From: Catenulispora sp. EB89
GTDB taxonomy: Bacteria > Actinomycetota > Actinomycetes > Streptomycetales > Catenulisporaceae
Direction of reading: 5' to 3'
Assembly: GCF_041261445.1 (NCBI RefSeq)
Contig: NZ_JBGCCU010000019.1
Span: 62,001-126,000 of the forward strand
DNA: 64,000 bases
Both the position numbers and the translations under genes were made by a program. Below, in pieces: positions 8,731-17,214 of this stretch. How positions within the stretch are numbered: position 1 is the stretch's first letter; the number at the start of each line of letters is the position of its first letter. Under the pieces are notes generated by a model, which did no database searches, was not told the DNA's origin, and saw only the letters and a list, made by a program, of their open reading frames with translations.

Positions 8731-9969
8731 TCACGAATGCGAGCCCTGCTTCTTGGTGCGGCGGGTGTAAACCATCATCCCCCCGCCCGCCGCGACCAGC
8801 GCCAGCGCCCCGCCGGCCAGCGGCGCGGTGTTCCCGGCGCCGGTGTGGGCCAGGCCGCCGGTGGTCGGGGTGGTCGGGGTGGTGGGCGTGGAAGCTGACG
8901 CGCTCGGAGTGGTCGACGGGTGCGTACTTGGCGCGGACGTGGAGGGGTGCGAGCTCGGCGCTGTCGACGGCGAGCTGCTGGGAGTGGTCGTCGGCACGGT
9001 CGCCGGGACCCACTTGACGTCGGCGCTCGCGGACACCGGGACGCTCTGCGCCTGCGCGAGGATCAGGTTCTGCGACGGTGCACCGTCGGCGCTCAGGAAC
9101 ACCCGGCCCGCCTGGATGCCGCTGACGGTGCCCGTGGCGGTCAGGGAGACGTCGCCGCTGGTCGGCGTGTTCGGCAGCTGCACGTAGACGGTGTCGCCGG
9201 CCTTGAACGTCGCATGCGCGGCGATGGCCTTGCCGGTGGCGTCCACCAGCTTGGCGCCGGTCTTGTGCGCATCGTTCAGCGCGACCGAGATCGACCCGGC
9301 CGAGGTGTTGCTGACCAGGGTGAACGCGACCTTGGACCCCGCCTGCGGCGCGGCCTTCGACGCCGGGGCCAGGCTGAGCGAGGCCTGCGGCGGCGCATCG
9401 TGCAGATTGTTCGTGTTCGTCGCGGCGGAGACCAGGTAGTTGTAGAGGTCGATGACCGCCTGGTCCTTCTCAGCCGCCGTGTCCAGCGCGGTCTTGCCGT
9501 CCTCGGAGAGGTTCCAGATCGCCGCCTGCGTGCCCTCGGCGGCCTCCTTGTCCGTCAGACCGCTGACTCCCGAATTGCTGGCCAGGTGGCCCAGGTCGAG
9601 CTGCGGGTAGGAGTTGTTGAGGATCCACTTGATCCCCTCGAGGTGCTGCGTGGAGATACCGGTTCCGGCGTCGCTCCAGGCGTGCTCGTTGTACGTCTCG
9701 TCCTGGTTGAGCACAACCGTCTTCTGAATGCAGTAGGTCCACAGCTCGTTGCTGCTTCCCGGCACCGCCAGACCTATCAGCCGGGCGTTCGACGGGTGGT
9801 CCGGGGAGTCGTCGGTCATCGGCACGTAGCCGCCGGCCCCGGTGTTCTCGAACTTGGCGCCGGTGACGCCGTCCGCGTGAGCCGTACCCGCCACCATCGC
9901 GGTGGAGGCCGCGCCGAGGAACACCGCGGCGGCGATTCTCCGTCCGTTCGTGGACGTCGGTTTCTGCAT
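8731..9969 (-). CDS. Cell-wall-anchored thioester-domain (TQXA) surface protein
   Basis: 412 residues. Signal peptide (RRIAAAVFLGAASTAMVAGTAHA), then a thioester domain with the paired residues for an internal Cys-Gln bond: Cys in LWTYCIQKT and Gln in EGTQAAIWNLSED. An Ig-like beta domain follows (about residues 190-310), then a Pro/Ser/Thr-rich wall-spanning stalk, and a sortase signal LAHTG with a hydrophobic helix and KKQ-rich tail. LAxTG is the class E sortase motif common in actinomycetes. Such domains can bond covalently to host or surface amines; in a soil organism the partner is unknown. The ATG at 9969 is preceded by GGATGGGGAT. Confidence 0.9.
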   Translation of the reverse strand: MQKPTSTNGRRIAAAVFLGAASTAMVAGTAHADGVTGAKFENTGAGGYVPMTDDSPDHPSNARLIGLAVPGSSNELWTYCIQKTVVLNQDETYNEHAWSDAGTGISTQHLEGIKWILNNSYPQLDLGHLASNSGVSGLTDKEAAEGTQAAIWNLSEDGKTALDTAAEKDQAVIDLYNYLVSAATNTNNLHDAPPQASLSLAPASKAAPQAGSKVAFTLVSNTSAGSISVALNDAHKTGAKLVDATGKAIAAHATFKAGDTVYVQLPNTPTSGDVSLTATGTVSGIQAGRVFLSADGAPSQNLILAQAQSVPVSASADVKWVPATVPTTTPSSSPSTAPSSHPSTSAPSTHPSTTPSASASTPTTPTTPTTGGLAHTGAGNTAPLAGGALALVAAGGGMMVYTRRTKKQGSHS

Positions 9970-10105
9970 GGATCCCCATCCCTGTGCGTGGTTTCGGCGC
10001 CGTGTGTGGCATCCACGGGCGCCCAGAACACGCATACGCTATTGGATGGACGGGCCTTGACGCTGCCTTACTCCTTGAGAGTTTTTCGAGCAGCAGCCTT
10101 TTGAT

Positions 10106-11056
10106 TCATCGTTGGTCGTCAGACGTCCGACTGGCGCCCCGGGTGGCCCCCGCCGAAGCCACCACCACACACAACACCGCGATCCACTGCGACAGCCCCA
10201 GCGACTCCCCGAGCACCATCAGCCCGATCAGCGCCGCCACCGCCGGCTCCAGGCTCATCAGGATCCCGAACACGCGCGGCGGGATCTTGCGCAGCGCCTC
10301 CAGGTCCAGCGAGTACGGCAGCACCGACGACAGCAGCGCCACGCCGAGCCCGACCAGCAGCACCCACGGCCGCAGCAGCGCCGTGCCGCCGCTGACCACG
10401 CCGAACGGCACGGCCAGCAGGGCGGCGACGGCCATGCCGAGCGCCAGGCCGTCGCCTTCGCTGGTGTGCCGGCCGAGCGCGGCTCCCATCAGGATGTACA
10501 GGCCCCAGAACAGGCCGGCGCCGAGCGCGAACAGGACGCCGACCAGGTCGACCTTGCCGCCGCCCTCGGTCAGCAGTAGCACGCCGCCGCCGGCGAGCAC
10601 CGCCCACAGCGCGTCCAGCCACCGCCGCGACCCGGCCAGCGCCACGGCCAGCGGACCCAGGAACTCGGTCGTCACCGCGATGCCCAGCGGAATCCGGGCC
10701 AGCGACTGGTAGAAGCACAGGTTCATCGAGCCCAGGACCACGCCGTAGCCGAGCACGGTCGTCCAGGCCCGGCGCTCCATGCGCAGCGTCGGACGCCAGA
10801 ACCCCATCAGCACCGCCGCGGCGAAGAACAGCCGCAGCGCCACCGCCCCGAAGCCGCCGACCGCGCCGAACAGGTGCTTGGCCAGCGCCGCGCCCAACTG
10901 GGTGCTCAGGATGCCCAGCAGCACCAGCACCGTCGGCGGGACCGAGCCGAAGGCCCGGGCGGCCAGCGCGGTCGACGCGGACCGGGACGCCGGGGACGCG
11001 CTGTGCTCGGTCTCGTCGATGCTGAATGCGGCCACGTGTGGATTGTTGCCGATCAA
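10106..11056 (-). CDS. EamA/DMT-family exporter (RhtA-like)
   Basis: 316 residues with ten membrane helices in two EamA repeats. The segments 'GSMNLCFYQSLARIPLGIAVTTEFLGPLAVAL' and 'LPYSLDLEALRKIPPRVFGILMSLEPAVAALIGLMVLGE' closely follow the RhtA-type threonine/homoserine exporter signature. The first codon is TTG at 11056, or GTG at 11035; about 35 residues of soluble N-terminus precede helix 1. It is probably an amino-acid or metabolite efflux pump; substrate not determinable. Confidence 0.85.
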   Translation of the reverse strand: MIGNNPHVAAFSIDETEHSASPASRSASTALAARAFGSVPPTVLVLLGILSTQLGAALAKHLFGAVGGFGAVALRLFFAAAVLMGFWRPTLRMERRAWTTVLGYGVVLGSMNLCFYQSLARIPLGIAVTTEFLGPLAVALAGSRRWLDALWAVLAGGGVLLLTEGGGKVDLVGVLFALGAGLFWGLYILMGAALGRHTSEGDGLALGMAVAALLAVPFGVVSGGTALLRPWVLLVGLGVALLSSVLPYSLDLEALRKIPPRVFGILMSLEPAVAALIGLMVLGESLGLSQWIAVLCVVVASAGATRGASRTSDDQR

Positions 11057-11120
11057 GGTGGCGCGCGTCGCGTCCTTTAGTCGGTGGCGTAGTCGGTGGC
11101 GTGGTCGGTGGTGCCGGCCG

Positions 11121-12503
11121 TCACCGTCGCCCGAGGGCGTCCAGCGCGACCCGGAACGCCGGGTCCGTACCGTCGGCGAACTGCTCCGGCGTCAGCGTCG
11201 GCACCGTGACGTCCGGCGGGATCCCGGCGACGTCGTACGTACGCCCCGACGGCGTGAGGTACTCCTCGTCGGGCAGTCCGAACATCCAGCCGTTGGGCAG
11301 CTGCCGATCGAGGATGTCGGAGAACACACCTTGCGTGTTCTCGCCGACGACGACCGGCCGCGGGGAGCGGTTGAGCAGCGCCTGCGTGACCGTCTCGCCG
11401 GCGCTGAACGTCGAGCCGCCGGCCAGGATCGAGATCGGCCCGGTGTAGTGCGGCGCCGCCGACGGATGGACGACGAACGGCTGCGGCGTGGTGAAGCGCT
11501 CCGGGTCGGTCGGATCGTTGCGCGTCTGCTTGGCGTACGCGAAGAACGTGTGCCCGGTCAGCCGCGAAGCCAGCATCAGGCCCAACGGATCGTCGCCGCC
11601 GCCGTTGATGCGCACGTCGAGCACCAGGCCGCGCAAGCGGTTCGGGCCGGTGGTGCGGTCGGCGGTGAAGATGGCGTCGAGGGCGGAGCTGAACGCGGCG
11701 GCGTTGGCGGCGGACGTGTCGGCCGACGTGAAGCCGGTGAAGCCCGCGACGCGCAGGTAGCCGACGTTGCCGGGCAGCGTGGCGAACCCGACGCGGTCCT
11801 GGCACCAGGTCTGGAGCGGCGAGGTGGCGTCGGCCAGGTCGGCGTGCTTGATCAGGGCGACGGTCTGCGCGTCCAGGTCGTCGTTCGGGACCTGGGTGCC
11901 GGGGCGTGCGGAGAAGACCCGGACCCCGTCGGCGACCAGGCCGACGTGCGCATCGTGCAGCGGGGTGATCATGGCCGCGAAGATGTCGCGGAGTTGCGCG
12001 TCGGTGGTCGTCGCGGTGACCTGCGGCCGGTAGGTGTCGTAGACGTGCTTCCAGTCGATGCCGCGCTGCGCGAAGAAGGGGTAGTTCTCTGCGAAGGTCC
12101 GCCAGAAGACGTCGAACGTCTCGATCGGCGTCGCCGGGGTGGCTTGTGTGCAAGCCGCGGGCAGGGACGGCAGCCGAGTGAGATCGCGGTAGTTGACGTT
12201 CGCGTCGATGTGCCAGCGGGCGTGGTCGGGGCCCGGGCCGGCGGTGAAGGTCGAGACGCTGCCATCGCCGTCGGAGGTGGTGTCGCGGATGCAGCTGATC
12301 GCGGTCGTGTCGTAGAGCTCGTAGGTGCCGCCGGTGATGCGCACGATGGTGCTGTACCCGTCGGTGCGCCAGACCCCGTTGAGGTTGGTGCCGGCCGACG
12401 GCGATGTTGTTGCCGACGCCGGGACGGCGGTCGCGGCCACCACGGACGTCGCCAGCACCCCGGTCAAAACCGCCGCCAGTGTCGGACTCGTGTATTTCGT
12501 CAC
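11121..12503 (-). CDS. Secreted S41-family (C-terminal processing-like) peptidase
   Basis: 460 residues from GTG 12503, chosen because the signal peptide (VTKYTSPTLAAVLTGVLATSVVAATAVPASA) begins there. The central region matches tail-specific proteases: 'FDVFWRTFAENYPFF..RGIDW' (tricorn-core-like helical region), 'LHDAHVGL', 'VGYLRVAGFTGF', 'LRGLVLDVRINGGGDD', and the catalytic serine in GGSTFSAGE followed by 'GENTQGVFSD'. S41 enzymes use a Ser-Lys or Ser-Glu arrangement. Substrate is unknown. It is transcribed toward the EamA exporter gene, 64 bases apart, and could be co-transcribed with it. Confidence 0.85.
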   Translation of the reverse strand: MTKYTSPTLAAVLTGVLATSVVAATAVPASATTSPSAGTNLNGVWRTDGYSTIVRITGGTYELYDTTAISCIRDTTSDGDGSVSTFTAGPGPDHARWHIDANVNYRDLTRLPSLPAACTQATPATPIETFDVFWRTFAENYPFFAQRGIDWKHVYDTYRPQVTATTTDAQLRDIFAAMITPLHDAHVGLVADGVRVFSARPGTQVPNDDLDAQTVALIKHADLADATSPLQTWCQDRVGFATLPGNVGYLRVAGFTGFTSADTSAANAAAFSSALDAIFTADRTTGPNRLRGLVLDVRINGGGDDPLGLMLASRLTGHTFFAYAKQTRNDPTDPERFTTPQPFVVHPSAAPHYTGPISILAGGSTFSAGETVTQALLNRSPRPVVVGENTQGVFSDILDRQLPNGWMFGLPDEEYLTPSGRTYDVAGIPPDVTVPTLTPEQFADGTDPAFRVALDALGRR

Positions 12504-12652
12504 GGGTCCATGCTTGTCCTGCGCGGGGTGTGACAACACCGTGCTATCCCCCGTCTTGAGTAGCGGCCAGCACGGTGAGTTTCGGGATGGATAGCGATGT
12601 TGACCTAAGCTGAGCAGCGGATGGGTGTGTGCCGGGAGGCGAGGGGGACCAG

Positions 12653-14593
12653 GTGTTCGAGGTCGTCGCGGGACGCTATGTCCTGATCGACAGCATCGGC
12701 TCCGGCGGTTCCGGAGAGGTGTGGCGCGCCTTCGACCGCAAGCGCGGCGAGTACTGCGCGGCCAAGCTGATCCGGCGTCCGGAGGCTGCGACGCTGGTGC
12801 GGGCGGTGTTCGAGCAGGGCGTGCGGCTGGAGCACCCGCACGTCGTGACGCCCTACGCGTGGGCCGCCGACGACGAGCAGGTGCTGCTGGCGATGCCGCT
12901 GGTGCGCGGCGGGTCGCTGGCCGTGCTGCTGCGCGACCTCGGCCTGCTGCCCGCGCGGTACGGCGCCGAGGTGCTGCGGCAGCTGCTGGTGGCGCTGGAG
13001 CACGTGCACGCCGAGGGGATAGTGCACCGGGACGTGAAGCCGGCGAACGTGCTGCTGGAGCCGACCGGGACCGGGGCGCCGCAGGCGCGGCTGGCGGACT
13101 TCGGCCTGGTGCTGACCCCGGACCGGCCGCGGATCACCGGGATGTTCATGGTCGTCGGCACGCGCGATTACCTGGCGCCGGAGTCGCTGGAGAACGGGGA
13201 CCAGGGCGTCGCACAGGACTTGTACGCGGCCGGGCTCGTTGGCGTGGAGATGGTCGGGCCGAAGCCGGCCGACGCGCGCGCCCAGGCCCTGGCGGCGCTG
13301 CTCACGGCGCTGACCGACCCGGAACCGGCGCGGCGTCCGGAGTCGGCGACGGCGGCGCTGGAGCGGCTGGCGGAGGTCCTGGACGGCTGGCCGCTGCTCA
13401 CCCCCGCGCCGATGCCGGAGAGCGACGAGCCGGTGGAGGTGTTCGAGCAGATCGGGCCGCTGCCGGCCGGTTGGGGGCCGCACGGGCCGGTCGCGGAGGC
13501 GGACACGGTGGGCTTGGAGTGGCTGTGGTCGCCGGACCCGGCCGAGGGCGCGGCGGCCGGGGCGGGCTCGGTGGAGAGCATGGAGACCCAGACTCGGGTG
13601 CTCGGCAGCATGCCTGGTGCCGACCGGCGGACGATTCCGGTCGGTGATGGGAAGGCTGAAAGTTCGCTGTCCGGCGAAGGGCCTGGCGGTTGGCAAGGCC
13701 GGACGGTGCCGCTGGGCGGCGGGCCCGGTGGTGCGGGTCGCGATGGGCAGGCTCAGGGTTCGCCATCCGGCGGGTCGGCAAGCGGTGGGCGGGCTCAAGG
13801 TTCGCCATCCGGCGGGTCGGCAAGCGGTGGGCAGGCGCAGGGTTCGCCGTCGGGTGGGCCGGCGGCCAGCGGTGGGCAGGCGCAGGGCTCGCCGTCCGGC
13901 GGGTCGGCAGGCGGTGGACAGGCGCAGGGTTCGCCATCGGGTAGGCCGGCAGGCGGTGGGCAGGCGCAGGGCTCGCCGTCGGGTGGGCCGGCGGCCAGCG
14001 GCGGGCAGGCTCAGGGCTCGCCATCCGGCGGGGCGCCGGGTAGTTGGCATATGCAGACCGTGCAGCTTTCCGGCGGATCCGGCGCCGGGCCCCGCGGTGG
14101 GTCTGACGGTGGGGTGAGTGGCCGACAAGCACCCGGTTCGCCACCAGGTGAACGGCCCGGCGGTTGGAAATCTTCAGGTCCACCGTCCGGTGAAGCGCCT
14201 GGCGACTGGCAGGGCCGGACCGTGCCGCTGGCCGGCGGATCGAGCGGGGCGTCCGGCAGCTGGCAGAACCGCACCGTTCCCCTCGCCGGCGGTTCCGGCG
14301 GCGCGGTCGTCGGCCGGCAACCCCAGGGCTCGCCACCCGGCGGCCCGTCCGGCGACTGGCACAACCGTACGGTGCCACTCGCCGGCGGTTCCGGTGGCCG
14401 TCAGGCCTGGAACCCGGCGCCGCCCGAGTCGGACATCGACCGTGTCCGGCTCTTCCCTGTCCCCACCCCCGCCACCAACCCCGGTGCCGCTCCACCGACG
14501 CCCTCGGCCGCCCGCTGGCACTGGGTCGGGTTGGTGGCTGCCGCCGTCGTGTTGGCGGCCGTGGTCGGCGTGGTCGTGATGGCCCTGCTCTGA
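12653..14593 (+). CDS. Ser/Thr protein kinase with repetitive tail and C-terminal anchor
   Basis: PknB-type kinase. Start GTG 12653 is favoured by GAGGGGG ending 5 bases upstream; the GTG at 12629 has nothing comparable. Visible motifs: glycine loop GSGGSGEV (residues 16-23), K38 in CAAKL, HRDVKPANV (about 126), DFG and APE. After residue about 260 the protein becomes Gly/Ser/Pro-rich, with seven copies of a 14-15-residue repeat (GGQAQ-GSPSGG) and six copies of a W-x2-(R/Q)-T-(V/I)-(P/Q)-(L/V) motif. It ends in one membrane helix (HWVGLVAAAVVLAAVVGVVV), so the kinase domain should be cytoplasmic and tail-anchored. The next gene encodes an XRE-type protein, a neighbourhood I recall from Streptomyces. 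Confidence 0.9.
   Translation: MFEVVAGRYVLIDSIGSGGSGEVWRAFDRKRGEYCAAKLIRRPEAATLVRAVFEQGVRLEHPHVVTPYAWAADDEQVLLAMPLVRGGSLAVLLRDLGLLPARYGAEVLRQLLVALEHVHAEGIVHRDVKPANVLLEPTGTGAPQARLADFGLVLTPDRPRITGMFMVVGTRDYLAPESLENGDQGVAQDLYAAGLVGVEMVGPKPADARAQALAALLTALTDPEPARRPESATAALERLAEVLDGWPLLTPAPMPESDEPVEVFEQIGPLPAGWGPHGPVAEADTVGLEWLWSPDPAEGAAAGAGSVESMETQTRVLGSMPGADRRTIPVGDGKAESSLSGEGPGGWQGRTVPLGGGPGGAGRDGQAQGSPSGGSASGGRAQGSPSGGSASGGQAQGSPSGGPAASGGQAQGSPSGGSAGGGQAQGSPSGRPAGGGQAQGSPSGGPAASGGQAQGSPSGGAPGSWHMQTVQLSGGSGAGPRGGSDGGVSGRQAPGSPPGERPGGWKSSGPPSGEAPGDWQGRTVPLAGGSSGASGSWQNRTVPLAGGSGGAVVGRQPQGSPPGGPSGDWHNRTVPLAGGSGGRQAWNPAPPESDIDRVRLFPVPTPATNPGAAPPTPSAARWHWVGLVAAAVVLAAVVGVVVMALL
13748..14035 (+). repeat. 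42-45-bp tandem repeats in the kinase gene
   Basis: About seven in-frame copies encode variants of GGQAQGSPSGGSAS. Copy lengths of 42 and 45 bases keep the frame. The copies differ mostly by small changes (SASGG, PAASGG, SAGGG), suggesting recent in-frame expansion. Confidence 0.85.
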
Positions 14594-15002
14594 TCGGCGA
14601 TCCACAACCGGCGATTTGTGATCCGCCCGCCGTTTCCTCCGTGCCCCGCGGGATCCAGGATCGTCGTTGCCCTGGCCCGCGGCTGCCTCCGCGCCGGCCG
14701 GCGAGGCGTGGTGCCCGATACCCGCCCGCCGACCGGCCGCACCGCCACCAGCCCCCCACCACCGTCGCCACCGCCCCCCGAGCGGCACGACTGTCACGCC
14801 TCCGCGCCTCGGCCTCTCCCCGGTCCCGGCGCTGATGCGTTTGCAATCCGCGGTGTGCATGCGAGAATCGAGGGAGTGCAGTAACCTGCGAAACTCACGG
14901 CACAGCTGGGGTTGCAAGTGATTAGCAGCGATTGCACATGCAAATTATCGCGAGTGCGGGCCGGCCGTCAAGAGGTACCGCGGCCGGACGGGAGGAGACG
15001 CA
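14594..15002 (+). promoter_or_regulatory. 409-bp gap between kinase and XRE genes, with TTGCA/TGCAA motifs
   Basis: I see no gene here; open frames on both strands have no recognisable protein. The last 180 bases are more AT-rich and contain TTTGCAAT (about 14828), GTTGCAAG (about 14913), ATTGCACATGCAAAT (about 14932) and a ribosome binding site GGAGGAGA just before the XRE start at 15003. The recurring TTGCA/TGCAA half-sites are candidates for binding by the XRE protein itself. Confidence 0.45.
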
Positions 15003-15563
15003 GTGAGCGACGACGTGGTGATGCGCAACCGCGCTTTACAGACCGAGTGGTACGGGGAACCGCTGGGCGACCGCTTCCGCCGCCTCCTGGACCGCCTGAC
15101 CCTGTCCCAGGCCCAGCTGGCCGACGTCCTCGGCCTGTCCGCGCCGATGATCTCCCAGCTGATGAGCGGGGTCCGGGCCAAGATCAGCAACCCCGCGGTG
15201 TTGGCCCGGCTGGCCGTCGTCGAGCAGATGGCCGCCGACCCGGCGTTCGTCGTCATGCCGCCGGCGGCGCGCGCCGAGGAACTGGCGCGCCTGGTGCACG
15301 AGACCCCCACCGGCAGCAGCAGCACCGTGGCCATCAACGCCCACGCCGGGTCGGGGTCGGCGCCGGCCGGCGGCGAGGGCGCGGGCGGCGATCCCGTCGC
15401 GGCCGTGCAGGGGGTGCTCCGCGCCGTGGCCTCCGCGGCTGAACTGGACGGCGCGGCGAAGGTGCTGGACGCCGACTACCCGGCGCTCGCCGAAGTACTG
15501 CGCGTCTATGGCACGTTCAAGACCGCCGACGCGCGGGCCCACTACGAGCGCACCGTGCGCTGA
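15003..15563 (+). CDS. XRE-type helix-turn-helix DNA-binding protein
   Basis: 186 residues from GTG 15003 with GGAGGAGA 6-13 bases upstream. A helix-turn-helix occupies residues about 22-60 (GDRFRRLLDRLTLSQAQLADVLGLSAPMISQLMSGVRAKI). The rest is an Ala/Gly-rich linker and a C-terminal helical segment ending YGTFKTADARAHYERTVR. Proteins of this exact layout occur next to Ser/Thr kinases in actinomycetes, so it is a likely kinase partner or target; that is inference. It converges with the methyltransferase gene, 15 bases apart. Confidence 0.8.
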   Translation: MSDDVVMRNRALQTEWYGEPLGDRFRRLLDRLTLSQAQLADVLGLSAPMISQLMSGVRAKISNPAVLARLAVVEQMAADPAFVVMPPAARAEELARLVHETPTGSSSTVAINAHAGSGSAPAGGEGAGGDPVAAVQGVLRAVASAAELDGAAKVLDADYPALAEVLRVYGTFKTADARAHYERTVR

Positions 15564-15578
15564 CTGCGAGAACCCAAC

Positions 15579-16358
15579 TTACTGAACGTCCGCACGCACC
15601 AGGACCAGCGACCCGTTCAAGAACGGCTGCGTCCGAAGATGCCCGAACCGGGCGTCCCAGGCTCCTGATTCCAGATCGCGCCGCAGCTGCTCGGTGTACT
15701 GCTCGCTCGTCGCCGCGTCGACGAAGCTCCACGCCGAGCACGACTGCCGCGCCGCCGGGTCCAGTAGGCGCTCCGGCCGGCCGTAGTAGGCCTCGTTGAA
15801 CCCGTCGGTGCAGTCCACCGGGATCGGTACCGGCGTCACCGCGCTGCGCCCGCCCAGCGCCTCGGTGATGTCGCCGATCGCCGGGTAGCGCCGCGCCTCG
15901 GTGTCCAGGACCAGCGGCGCGTACTCGTACAGCCAGAAGTCGCGCACCAGATCCGGGTCGCACGTCAGGATCGCGACCGGCCCGCGCGCGACCCGGCGCA
16001 TCTCGCGCAGCCCGGCCTTCAGATCGCTCCACTGGTGCACGCTGAACGTGGTCATCGCGCCGTCGAAAGCGTCGTCGGGGAACGGCAGGTTCTCCGCGAC
16101 GGCGTCGATCGCCGCCGGCAGGTGCGCGGGCCGCTGCGCACGCATCGACGCCGAGGGCTCGACCGCGGTCACGTCGAACGCCGCCGACTCGTACGAGCCC
16201 GCCCCGGCCCCGACGTTCAGCACCGTCCGTGACCCGGCCAGAGCCTGCTCTATCAGGGCACCGATACGCGGTTCCGGCTGCCGGTAAGCGGAATAGCTGG
16301 TGCCGATCGTGCCGTAGTCCGCATCGCCGGCGCTGCCGTCAGTGGTTCGCTGTGTCAT
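15579..16358 (-). CDS. Class I SAM-dependent methyltransferase
   Basis: 259 residues from ATG 16358. The Rossmann SAM-binding motif I is VLNVGAGAGSYE, followed by 'VTAVEPSASM' (acidic residue binding the ribose), 'AENLPFPDDAFDGAMTTFSVHQWSD' and 'LREMRRVARGPVAIL'. This is the Methyltransf_11 (UbiE/small-molecule) pattern. The acceptor is unknown. It begins 20 bases downstream of the IclR regulator on the same strand and is probably co-transcribed with it. Confidence 0.85.
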   Translation of the reverse strand: MTQRTTDGSAGDADYGTIGTSYSAYRQPEPRIGALIEQALAGSRTVLNVGAGAGSYESAAFDVTAVEPSASMRAQRPAHLPAAIDAVAENLPFPDDAFDGAMTTFSVHQWSDLKAGLREMRRVARGPVAILTCDPDLVRDFWLYEYAPLVLDTEARRYPAIGDITEALGGRSAVTPVPIPVDCTDGFNEAYYGRPERLLDPAARQSCSAWSFVDAATSEQYTEQLRRDLESGAWDARFGHLRTQPFLNGSLVLVRADVQ

Positions 16359-16378
16359 GCGAAAGACCCTATAGCCCC

Positions 16379-17146
16379 TTACAAGTCCAGCGCCCGGACT
16401 GTTTCGCCGGGATCCGGCCCGAGGATCGACGCCAGCCGCGGCCCGAGGTCGCGGCACGCGGCCAGCACCATCGGCACCAGCCGCGGGAAGTCGGCCTCCG
16501 AGAGCCGTTCGGCGGGCCCGGCGACCGTGATGGAACCAAGAGCCATGCCGGCAGAGTCCGCGTCCTCCCGATAAGCCAACAACGGCGCCGACACGCCGTT
16601 GACGCCGGGGTGGTTCTCGCCGAACGACGCCTCGTACCCACGATCGCGAATCGCGGCCAGCTGCCGGCGATCCAGCCCGCCGAGGTCCATCGCCGCCAAC
16701 TCCGCCTCGGGCAGATACGCCAGGATGATCCGCCCGCTCGCCCCGACCGCCAACGGCGACCGCTCGCCGAGCAGCCCCGCCGGGTCCAGGACCGGCCCCG
16801 AAGGCGCCGGCACGCCGAGCACCAGCACGCGCGTCGCCCCCGAGCGCAGGTGCAGCACCACCGCCTCGCCGGTGAGCTGCGCCAGCCGCGTGATGACCGG
16901 CTGGATCGCCCGCAACAGCGCCGGACGCGGGCCGATCAGCGTGGCCAGCGCGACCGACCGGCCGGCCAGGCGGTAGCCGCTGCGTCCCAGGTGGTCGAGG
17001 TAGCCGCCGCGCTCCAGCTCGCGCAGGACGCGGAACGTCTGCGACTCCGACAGCCCCACGCGCTCGGCGACCGCGCGCAGCGACGCCGGCTGGCGCATCC
17101 CGGCCAGCGCCTCCAGCAGCTGAAGTCCGCGTAGCGCCGTGCTCAC
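16379..17146 (-). CDS. IclR-family transcriptional regulator
   Basis: 255 residues from GTG 17146. An N-terminal winged helix-turn-helix (STALRGLQLLEALAGMRQPASLRAVAERVGLSESQTFRVLRELERGGYL) is followed by the IclR effector domain with 'HLRSGATRVLVLGVPAPSGPV', 'GRIILAYLPEAEL' and 'GYEASFGENHPGVNGVSAPLL'. IclR proteins regulate catabolic operons and bind small carboxylic acids. It is divergent from the five-gene carboxylate operon starting at 17215, with a perfect inverted repeat between, so it is very likely the operon's specific regulator. Confidence 0.88.
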   Translation of the reverse strand: MSTALRGLQLLEALAGMRQPASLRAVAERVGLSESQTFRVLRELERGGYLDHLGRSGYRLAGRSVALATLIGPRPALLRAIQPVITRLAQLTGEAVVLHLRSGATRVLVLGVPAPSGPVLDPAGLLGERSPLAVGASGRIILAYLPEAELAAMDLGGLDRRQLAAIRDRGYEASFGENHPGVNGVSAPLLAYREDADSAGMALGSITVAGPAERLSEADFPRLVPMVLAACRDLGPRLASILGPDPGETVRALDL

Positions 17147-17155
17147 CCGGCCAAT

Positions 17156-17174
17156 ACTTGCATATTGTGCAAGT
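17156..17174. promoter_or_regulatory. Probable IclR operator
   Basis: ACTTGCATATTGTGCAAGT is a perfect 7-bp inverted repeat with a 5-bp spacer, centred 19 bases from the iclR start and about 50 bases from the start of the MmgE/PrpD gene. It is in the right place to control both directions. Confidence 0.75.
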
Positions 17175-17214
17175 TGAGTAGTGCCGGTGCCGGCGGGCGT
17201 GCGGCAATGACGGC

